A stretch of 6,673 nt of DNA from Phycisphaerales bacterium. Its GTDB lineage: Bacteria > Planctomycetota > Phycisphaerae > Sedimentisphaerales > Anaerohalosphaeraceae. The position numbers were made by a program, and so were the translations under genes. How positions within the stretch are numbered: position 1 is the first letter of the stretch; the number at the start of each line of letters is the position of its first letter. Below, piece after piece: positions 1 through 4,845 of the stretch. The DNA is taken from contig DRGS01000170.1 of NCBI GenBank assembly GCA_011053245.1, forward strand, positions 1 to 6,673. Reading direction: 5' to 3'. The notes below the pieces were generated by a model. The model ran no database searches, was not told where the DNA came from, and saw only the letters and a program-made list of their open reading frames with translations.

Positions 1-165
1 GAAGGCATCGCCGGCTCGTCGCACGTCAAGAACCAATACGCGTTGGCCGTACCCGAGTTGGAGGCCGAATCGAAGCGAGTTTTGCGGGTAAAGGCACACA
101 TTGTGCCGTGGGAAGGCGGCGGCCAGGATTCTATGGGCATCATATTTATGTACGAACCGAATTAA
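1..165 (+). CDS. C-terminal end of an unrecognised protein (partial)
   Basis: Frame 1 is open from the window edge for 54 codons and stops at TAA 163-165. The product ends in ...GGGQDSMGIIFMYEPN. The part from about residue 26 alternates hydrophobic and polar residues (RVLRVKAHIVPW, then MGIIFMY), which suggests two beta-strands joined by a Gly-rich turn. I do not recognise the family, and no catalytic motif is visible. Codons are richer in G/C at the third position (GCC, GGC, GTC, AAG, GTG) than those of the large secreted-protein gene downstream. The start lies upstream of the window. The next ORF begins 63 bp later, behind its own ribosome binding site. That this stretch is coding is fairly likely; its function is unknown. 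Confidence 0.7.
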   Translation, partial: EGIAGSSHVKNQYALAVPELEAESKRVLRVKAHIVPWEGGGQDSMGIIFMYEPN

Positions 166-228
166 AACGTTCGAGCGATGAACAGAAAGCACTAAAATAA
201 CTATTAAGAAAATTAACAGGAAGAAATT

Positions 229-348
229 ATGAAAAAGATCATTACAGCGGTACTAATTGTAGTGATATCAAGCTTGGCGATTGCCGAAACCGGTATTACC
301 ATTACTGAGACTCGTCTGGACAACGGTGACAGCACGATCAGCAGTTAA
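229..348 (+). CDS. Short ORF consisting mostly of a signal peptide (39 aa), possibly a truncated secreted-protein gene
   Basis: ATG 229 is preceded by AGGAAG (218-223) at good spacing, and the ORF stops at TAA 346-348. The product begins MKKIITAVLIVVISSLAIAE, a textbook Sec signal peptide: a Lys-Lys n-region, a run of about 14 hydrophobic residues, and an A-x-A-like site (AIA) before Glu20. Only about 20 residues follow (TGITITETRLDNGDSTISS). The other two frames downstream of the stop show no longer continuation, so a single recent frameshift is not an obvious cause. It could be a genuine small secreted peptide or the 5' remnant of a larger exported protein whose body was lost. The signal peptide and ribosome binding site are seen directly; the function is unknown. 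A weak -10-like TAAAAT lies at 193-198 without a good -35. Confidence 0.5.
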   Translation: MKKIITAVLIVVISSLAIAETGITITETRLDNGDSTISS

Positions 349-528
349 AACAATGGCTCATCCGGTTAATGCATAGTTGGAGTTGTGCAGATTGAATGTC
401 CTGAGCAAAAAGGCTCCTGACCCAATAGTGTTCGGCACGATTGTTGTCTGATTCATATATTCTCTGCTTTATCATAAATATTTTCAAAAAAATCGTTTTG
501 TCCTGCATGCCATTGCCTCTATATACCG

Positions 529-682
529 TTGCGGATCGCAAGGCTGCTGTATTACCATTGTTTTCTATGGCGCCCGCTGCGCGGGCTCATTATGTTTTGA
601 TGAAACCTCTATACCACGCCCTGCGGGTGAGGCTACATTATGCCGCCCTTCGGGCTTTTTTGGAGGCAGGCCTTTGGCCTGC
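529..682. repeat. Array of five short hairpins with different stems
   Basis: Five perfect or near-perfect hairpins sit close together: TTGCG-GAT-CGCAA (529-541), GCCCGC-TGC-GCGGGC (572-586), CGCCC-TGC-GGGTG with one G.T pair (617-629), GCCC-TTC-GGGC (645-655) and GCAGGCC-TTT-GGCCTGC (666-682). All have three-base loops. The centres of the first three are 44 bp apart (535, 579, 623); the next gaps are 27 and 24 bp. Flanks are partly shared: CCTCTATA precedes the first and third stems, GGCT follows the first three, and CATTATG follows the second and third. The stems differ in sequence but keep their pairing, which argues for selection on, or templated spread of, the hairpin shape. Function is unknown. 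Confidence 0.6.
645..661 (+). terminator. Possible intrinsic terminator within the hairpin array
   Basis: GCCC-TTC-GGGC (645-655) is followed directly by six T (656-661). The stem is short, at four GC pairs, but the hairpin plus T-run has the layout of a rho-independent terminator on the + strand. It may end transcription from the 1-348 side. It also belongs to the hairpin array, so the T-run could be incidental. Confidence 0.35.
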
Positions 683-685
683 GAG

Positions 686-714
686 AGTAGAGCATTAGAT
701 AGTAGAAAGTAGAG
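686..714. repeat. Three AGTAGAR heptamers
   Basis: AGTAGAG (686-692), AGTAGAA (701-707) and AGTAGAG (708-714) lie directly after the hairpin array. The last two are adjacent, and the first overlaps the left arm of the inverted repeat by one base. This is simple-sequence-like material of unknown role. Confidence 0.4.
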
Positions 715-760
715 TGATTTGGAGGAACTACGGTGTTATCAAAGCCAGCCTATCTAATGC
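692..760. repeat. 11-bp perfect inverted repeat around a ribosome-binding-site-like sequence
   Basis: GCATTAGATAG (692-702) is the exact reverse complement of CTATCTAATGC (750-760), with 47 bp between. The enclosed loop contains GGAGGA (721-726) followed by a GTG (733-735), and a strong intrinsic terminator lies 43 bp downstream at 803-834. In RNA the two arms could pair and place the GGAGGA in a large loop. As DNA, the arms could be the ends of a tiny non-autonomous element, although I see no target-site duplication. Confidence 0.45.
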
Positions 761-802
761 GTAAATTACCCAAACCCCCGAAAAAGCTTGTAATTTGTAA
801 AG

Positions 803-834
803 CCGTTAGCTATAATGTAGTTAGCGGTTTTTTT
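803..834 (+). terminator. Strong intrinsic (rho-independent) terminator
   Basis: The ten bases CCGTTAGCTA (803-812) pair with TAGTTAGCGG (818-827), giving a ten-pair stem with two G.U pairs and a five-base loop (TAATG, 813-817). Seven consecutive T follow (828-834). This is the clearest terminator in the window. It has no obvious gene upstream to serve, so it may end a short untranslated RNA or a read-through transcript from the left. It lies 240 bp before the large secreted-protein gene, which therefore needs its own promoter downstream of it unless read-through occurs. Confidence 0.7.
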
Positions 835-856
835 GCTATAGAAGGAGTGGCCGTTG

Positions 857-893
857 ACAGGTTTTTTGACAGGATAACAGGACAAAAAACAGG
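857..893. repeat. ACAGG repeat cluster
   Basis: ACAGG occurs four times, starting at 857, 869, 877 and 889, with start-to-start steps of 12, 8 and 12 bp. The second to fourth copies form TTGACAGGATAACAGGAC followed by AAAAAACAGG. I recall similar 'GACAGGATTAACAGGAT' strings from intergenic DNA of diverse bacteria, but cannot search for them here. Two TTGACA words (854-859 and 866-871) fall in the cluster, but no matching -10 box is present at standard spacing. Confidence 0.45.
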
Positions 894-1073
894 TTGTAAA
901 AATGAATACCCAACATCCAGCACGGAATGTCCAGGGCTGAAGTAAAAAAACGGATCGCAACTTTTGGGAAGAGGGAATTTGTTTACCATGAAAGGCTCGA
1001 AGGAAATGAAGAAAAAATCGTGAACGGTTACTAAAAAGAATTATAGAAGCAGTTGCTGTTAGGGGATTTTTTG

Positions 1074-4000
1074 ATGAAGCGTAATGTGTTGTTTTTTTTA
1101 TCAATTTTTGTTTTTTCTATTCAGGTAAACGCCACTTCCAAATGGGATAACGTTTCTGACTACACTTATATGTGGTGGAAGGACGGATGGCGGAATTCTG
1201 CGGATGTTTTCAATATTCAGACCAGCAGCTATGGTTTGTCGTTTGACTATGACGATTTTCAGATCAATAATTTCGGTCCGCTGGCGGAGCGATATTCCGA
1301 GCAGGAGGCCTTGGGTCAAGACAACGATGTTATTTCTGAATTGCCGGCTGTTTCGATCGAATGTTCTGTCAAGAGCGATGATGTAAAATACAAGGTTGTA
1401 TCCGCCGATCCTGACGCCAGAAACTGTATGCTGATAGAAAGCGGTAAGTTTTTTCAGCGTCGTTGGTTTGAGGTGTTAAATTTTGAAACGGGAGCACCTG
1501 CTGGTAAGGGGTATTTTCAGGTTGCGGCATGGCCGGACCGTATTTCTTTTATACTGTTTTTCACACCTGATTCAACTCTTACAGATGCAGGTCTTGAGTT
1601 TACGGTCGATTTTGACGATCAATACTCCGAGTTTGTTGAATTTGCTTCAGCTAAAGGTTTTGCAAAAAGCAGTGACGATTCGGGTTATGTCATTATGGCG
1701 GAATCTTTAGGTCAGATAAGCTGTGATACTACAGCAAAAAGCTGTACGGTTAATTACGATATTGCGAGTTGGGCCGAGGGTGTGGAAAAAACTGCCGGTG
1801 TGATCGTTTATCCTCTTAGAGAGAATTGTTCGGGGAGGGTTTCGGAGATACTTCTATCGGAGCTTTCTCCTCCGTCGGTTTCAGCTGAGCAGTTGTGGCC
1901 TGTTTCATCGCAACTTACCACTTCATACGACAAGAATCTTGGGTTTAGAAAGATCGATCTGAGGAATGACAATTGCCCTGGCAGGACGAACATTGATAAC
2001 GACAGGATCGAGCGAGTCAAATTTACCATTACAAACAATTATGACTTTGCGTATCCAGCCCGTTTGTGTTTTAGCAAGCTGGGAGTGTGCGGTATAACGG
2101 GAATCTCGGCGATTCTTTGCGATACGGACAATGAGCCTTTGGGTATTCCTGTTCAGCTATCGAAGGACTGGCACAATTCGAGCAGCGGGACCCGTTTTGA
2201 CGTTCAGTCCTGGTTTCGTGGGATGAGTATTGTAACCGTTCCTGCCAATAGCAGTGTTGAGCTTGTCTATACGAGTGTTAACGGTTTTTGGGGGCAGGCG
2301 CCTGCGGCGTCACATGCTCAGCTTTGCCTGGTCGGTTGGGGAGGCAATCAGCTTTGGGATCAGGCGTCTCTTGGTTCGTGGGGCGAATCGATCACATACG
2401 ATCCTGATATTAACCTGGGCCGTTCGATGGTCGATGATGTAAGGCCGATGATGGTTTGGAATATGAATAAGGATACTCCGGAAAAGTGGTGGTGGACGAA
2501 TAATGTCGGCGGTTGCGATTTTCTGACGGTTTTTGATTCTAACGGAAGCAAATTCTATAACAGTAATATGAAAAGCATGTACTCTGCGTACTGTCCGAAT
2601 ATTACGGACGTGACGTATGCGGGGACGGCTGCAAACGATAATATTAAGTTGAGCTGTCGAACGCGGCTTTTGCGGACGGATGATTATATTCGGGCTGTCT
2701 ATGATCTTCGATACGATGTTGTCGGAGCTGTAACGGTTGACGCGAATCCTTCGGGTAATAATAACCGTATAGCATTTTTTCAGTTGGGTTCGGACGGGTA
2801 TAATAATCATAACTTTGAAATGATGGCGAGAGGCGATGAAAATGGCCTTGTTGAAGAATGGGCTCCGGTAAAGGGTGGGCTAAGTTACAGCAGGACATCC
2901 ATTGCGGGTACAGGTTCTGTGAATTGGTTTTCGCTTCATCAGGCTAATAGTAAGGATACGTCTGCCTACGGGGCATGGGCCAATCGCGGGCTTGTTGTTA
3001 GAGAATACGAGGGGCGTTTGGGTGGAGTTGTCCAGAGCACGCCATACTTTAGCGTATATGGTACTAATAATGGTGGTGTTCCGAGTGCAAATGTTGAGCT
3101 TTCGTTGCCATCGGGTGTTACGGAGCTTAAGCCCGGCGATTATGTCGAGGCGCAGGTTGTTTATGTTATAGTGCCCCAATATGCAGCGGATTATTACGGG
3201 CCCAATGCAAATCTTTCGGCAGCTTTGCTTAGTTACGAGGACGGGTGGGAGATGATCCATAGGGAAGCGACGTCAAATGATATTGAAGTTAATGTTATCA
3301 GCGGCGAGCTTGTCAGCAGGTATCCGACAGTGATAAAAGCCTGCGGAGGCGCGGAGTTCGATCTTAGCGGCGGTTTGGGTTTTGTTCCGGTAACGATAAC
3401 GAATTTGCCTGACTACAAAGGATTCACTTTACAGAGGAAGGTCGATGGCAGCTGGACGGATGTCGATCAATCGGTAAACGGTAATGATTTCTGGCAGTGC
3501 GATTATGACGGACAGAGCGAAACATTTAAGCTATCGTTCAATGTCGATCTCGATACTGACGGTGACGAGAGGCTTGTTTCTCAGTGGCGATTGACGGGGG
3601 TAAACCTTCCTGTTTTTGAAAACGACATTAATTGCGATAACTCGGTGGATATGGGCGATCTTTTTGTTATAACGGATAACTGGCTTGAAAGGCCAAGCTT
3701 GCAGGGCGTTCTGTCGGCTCATTGGTCGTTCGATGAAGGGATGGGAGCGACGGCTGGGGACAATTCGGCATTTGAAAACGATGTGGATACGACGGGTGTT
3801 GCGTGGGTTGAGGGGTACGATGATTCGTGCGTTTATTTTGACGGTACAAATGCGATCGGTGTGCCGATTTCGATCTTCGATAATATTTCTGAGCAGGTTA
3901 CGATCAGTTTGTGGCAAAACGGCGATGTTATCGATATTACGAACGAACATTCAATCGCGTTTTATGCTACCGGGACCGATTTGTCGAGGATATTTTTGGT

Positions 4001-4268
4001 GCATTTGCCATGGCAAAATGGTGCTGTGCATTTCGTTGCCGGTCAGGATGCGACCGGTTATGATACCTTGAGTAAAGCAGCTAACTCTACAGATTATCAC
4101 GGGCAATGGAACCACTGGACGTTCAGTAAAAACACGACGACCGGTTCGATGAAAATTTACCTTAACGGTTCTCTCTTTCATGAAACATTGGGGAACACAA
4201 GGCCAATTCAAGGTATCGAGAGCTTTACGATCGGTGCTTATGGCGTCGGCGGGGGGGGGGGGCTATGA
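1074..4268 (+). CDS. Large secreted protein with dockerin-like repeat and LamG domain; frame broken by a poly-G tract
   Basis: The start is ATG 1074, preceded by AGGGGA (1061-1066) seven bases upstream; the in-frame TTG at 1053 has no such site and would precede the signal peptide. Residues 1-20 form a Sec signal peptide (Lys2-Arg3, hydrophobic core, cleavage after VNA20). Residues 21 to about 850 match no family I recognise; they are rich in Trp, Tyr and Asn and look like beta-rich extracellular domains, with the last at about 757-850. A dockerin-like EF-hand repeat follows (851-871, DINCDNSVDMGDLF, ending DNWL). A LamG/concanavalin-like lectin domain starts at about 880 (SAHWSFDEG). A run of 12 G at 4251-4262 shifts the frame, adding GGGGL and a TGA at 4266. 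With one G fewer, the LamG domain completes and the protein has 1,127 residues. A role in binding or handling polysaccharide outside the cytoplasm is inferred. Neither a promoter nor the N-terminal fold is evident. Confidence 0.85.
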   Translation: MKRNVLFFLSIFVFSIQVNATSKWDNVSDYTYMWWKDGWRNSADVFNIQTSSYGLSFDYDDFQINNFGPLAERYSEQEALGQDNDVISELPAVSIECSVKSDDVKYKVVSADPDARNCMLIESGKFFQRRWFEVLNFETGAPAGKGYFQVAAWPDRISFILFFTPDSTLTDAGLEFTVDFDDQYSEFVEFASAKGFAKSSDDSGYVIMAESLGQISCDTTAKSCTVNYDIASWAEGVEKTAGVIVYPLRENCSGRVSEILLSELSPPSVSAEQLWPVSSQLTTSYDKNLGFRKIDLRNDNCPGRTNIDNDRIERVKFTITNNYDFAYPARLCFSKLGVCGITGISAILCDTDNEPLGIPVQLSKDWHNSSSGTRFDVQSWFRGMSIVTVPANSSVELVYTSVNGFWGQAPAASHAQLCLVGWGGNQLWDQASLGSWGESITYDPDINLGRSMVDDVRPMMVWNMNKDTPEKWWWTNNVGGCDFLTVFDSNGSKFYNSNMKSMYSAYCPNITDVTYAGTAANDNIKLSCRTRLLRTDDYIRAVYDLRYDVVGAVTVDANPSGNNNRIAFFQLGSDGYNNHNFEMMARGDENGLVEEWAPVKGGLSYSRTSIAGTGSVNWFSLHQANSKDTSAYGAWANRGLVVREYEGRLGGVVQSTPYFSVYGTNNGGVPSANVELSLPSGVTELKPGDYVEAQVVYVIVPQYAADYYGPNANLSAALLSYEDGWEMIHREATSNDIEVNVISGELVSRYPTVIKACGGAEFDLSGGLGFVPVTITNLPDYKGFTLQRKVDGSWTDVDQSVNGNDFWQCDYDGQSETFKLSFNVDLDTDGDERLVSQWRLTGVNLPVFENDINCDNSVDMGDLFVITDNWLERPSLQGVLSAHWSFDEGMGATAGDNSAFENDVDTTGVAWVEGYDDSCVYFDGTNAIGVPISIFDNISEQVTISLWQNGDVIDITNEHSIAFYATGTDLSRIFLVHLPWQNGAVHFVAGQDATGYDTLSKAANSTDYHGQWNHWTFSKNTTTGSMKIYLNGSLFHETLGNTRPIQGIESFTIGAYGVGGGGGL
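4251..4262 (+). repeat. Homopolymer of 12 G within the coding region
   Basis: Twelve consecutive G lie between GGC (4248-4250) and CTATGAAGG. The next-longest G run I noticed is seven bases (5971-5977, in aroDE). Such tracts slip readily during replication and are the classic substrate for phase variation; they are also a common site of sequencing miscounts. Here the tract encodes a Gly turn in LamG at about residues 1060-1063. Confidence 0.9.
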
Positions 4269-4458
4269 AGGCAAGATCGACGAATTCAGGATTTATAATT
4301 ATCAGCTTTCCGATGATGATGTATCGAAGCTGTATGCAGACAGTTTTGTGGGCGGTTCTTATGGAGCGGGCGTTGCAATCCCAGGCGATATAAATCTGGA
4401 CGAGATTGTTAACTTGATAGATTTTGCACGTATGGCGTCTGAATGGTTTACGGATTGA
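4263..4458 (+). pseudogene. Out-of-frame 3' end of the LamG gene: LamG end and terminal dockerin-like repeat
   Basis: After the G tract, the frame one base later reads YEGKIDEFRIYNYQLSDDDV, the typical closing strands of a LamG_3 domain (G-x-I-D-E-x-R-I-Y-N). It continues to a second dockerin-like repeat near residue 1104 (GDINLDEIVNLIDFARMA, ending SEWF) and stops at TGA 4456-4458. The join is seamless in protein logic: the domain lacks only these strands, and nothing is missing or duplicated. The separate methionine at 4180 in this frame gives nonsense before the tract, so this is not an independent gene. It is expressed with the upstream part only if the tract holds 11 or 14 G, or if polymerase or ribosome slips. 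Confidence 0.85.
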
Positions 4459-4473
4459 TAATTTAGGTTTAGC

Positions 4474-4566
4474 ATGAATATAAAAATAGCATTTGTATTG
4501 TTGATGTTTATGGGTTTGGTTGTTTGTGCGCAGGCAGAATACAAACAGCCTGGGCAAAAGCATTGA
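4474..4566 (+). CDS. Second signal-peptide-only ORF (30 aa)
   Basis: ATG 4474 lies 15 bp after the restored stop of the LamG gene, and TGA is at 4564-4566. The product begins MNIKIAFVLLMFMGLVVCAQA, a Sec signal peptide with likely cleavage after AQA21, and is followed by only nine residues (EYKQPGQKH). There is no lipobox, since Val precedes the Cys. No strong ribosome binding site is visible (AGGTTT at 4465-4470 is weak), so translation would probably be coupled to the gene before it. Shifting frame near the stop gives about 18 more codons at most before another stop. It is either the decapitated start of a former exported-protein gene or a very small secreted peptide; I favour a remnant. 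Confidence 0.4.
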   Translation: MNIKIAFVLLMFMGLVVCAQAEYKQPGQKH

Positions 4567-4586
4567 GTCAGATGCCCCTGCATGTC

Positions 4587-4612
4587 TGGCTGCCGGATGA
4601 GCCATTTTTTTT
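4587..4612 (+). terminator. Probable intrinsic terminator after the LamG gene and short ORF
   Basis: TGGCT (4587-4591) pairs with AGCCA (4600-4604) across an eight-base loop, and eight T follow (4605-4612). The five-pair stem is short, but the T-run is strong and the position, 21 bp after the 30-codon ORF, is what one would expect for the end of that transcript. Confidence 0.5.
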
Positions 4613-4746
4613 ATAAAATTTTCAGGTTCTCATCATATTCTCATGTTTATTGGAAGGGCTGCCACCGCTGACGATGCTTGTGGTTCAGAAGGAGTCCGGG
4701 CTGCTTGGAGTCGGTTTGAATGGGGAGGTTCATTGTGATTTGTGAG

Positions 4747-4776
4747 TCTGGATCCCAGCCTGCGCTGGGATGACAG
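4747..4776. repeat. dRS3-like dispersed palindrome
   Basis: TCTGGATCCCAGCCTGCG followed by CTGGGATGACAG contains an eight-pair hairpin, ATCCCAGC-CTGC-GCTGGGAT (4752-4771). The general form 'TGGAT(T)CCC...GGGA(A)TGACA' matches a class of short dispersed palindromes found between genes in many bacteria, including the Neisseria dRS3 type. Assignment to that class is from memory of the motif and not from a search. No T-run follows, so it is not a typical terminator. Confidence 0.5.
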
Positions 4777-4808
4777 GGGAGGGCTTTACGGTTTGTTGGG
4801 ATTTTTTC

Positions 4809-4839
4809 TTGCAATGTGGGATAGTTGGGGTTATATAGT
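4809..4839 (+). promoter_or_regulatory. Possible promoter of aroDE placed almost at the start codon
   Basis: TTGCAA (4809-4814) and TATATA (4832-4837) are separated by exactly 17 bp; the overlapping TATAGT (4834-4839) is a better -10 with 19 bp. Transcription would begin near 4844-4847, at or just before ATG 4846, so the mRNA would be leaderless or nearly so. This agrees with the absence of a ribosome binding site close to that ATG. Each box matches the consensus in only four or five of six positions. Confidence 0.3.
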
Positions 4840-4845
4840 TTGATT

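Larger units (their letters stand above)
349..1073. other. Gene-poor, repeat-rich intergenic region
   Basis: This 725-bp stretch lacks a convincing protein gene. From left to right it holds about 180 bp of AT-rich sequence with nothing recognisable, five compact hairpins (529-682), three AGTAGAR heptamers (686-714), an 11-bp inverted repeat (692-702 and 750-760), a strong intrinsic terminator (803-834), four spaced ACAGG words (857-893), and finally a plain purine-rich leader before the large gene. The organisation resembles a repeat-prone accessory junction more than a simple promoter region. No insertion-sequence transposase is visible on either strand. Confidence 0.6.

Noticed and set aside
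529..682. CRISPR array or integron attC cluster
   Set aside because: The units are not identical direct repeats, spacers are not uniform across the array, no cas or integrase gene is present, and the hairpins lack the attC core-site layout.
441..698. 85-codon + strand ORF
   Set aside because: There is no ribosome-binding site, and most of it is the hairpin array read as codons, which gives an Ala/Arg/Leu-rich product with no family resemblance.
854..871. Two TTGACA words as -35 boxes for the large gene
   Set aside because: No -10-like hexamer lies 16-18 bp downstream of either, and both are part of the ACAGG repeat.
733..945. 70-codon ORF starting at GTG behind a strong GGAGGA site
   Set aside because: It runs through a ten-pair intrinsic terminator and the ACAGG repeat, and its product has no recognisable features. 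The ribosome-binding site is kept as part of the attenuator/small-RNA finding rather than as a gene.
1053..1073. Upstream TTG start for the LamG protein
   Set aside because: ATG 1074 has AGGGGA at proper spacing and begins directly with a Lys-Arg signal-peptide n-region. The extension would add seven residues before it without a ribosome-binding site.
2310..2810. 166-codon minus-strand ORF inside the LamG gene
   Set aside because: It is antisense to a long, clearly coding frame, rich in Ile/Arg/Pro as expected of a shadow frame, with no domain signature. The same applies to the minus-strand ORFs within aroDE, including 5509-6324.
4674..4745. 23-codon ORF with a coding-like product (MLVVQKESGLLGVGLNGEVH...)
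   Set aside because: It is too short, has no well-placed ribosome-binding site and no recognised similarity. It might be the tail of a decayed gene, since the frame is open back to about 4616, but that cannot be supported from the sequence.
4825..4845. Upstream TTG start for aroDE
   Set aside because: The type I dehydroquinase domain begins right after ATG 4846, and the extension overlaps the proposed -10 region.
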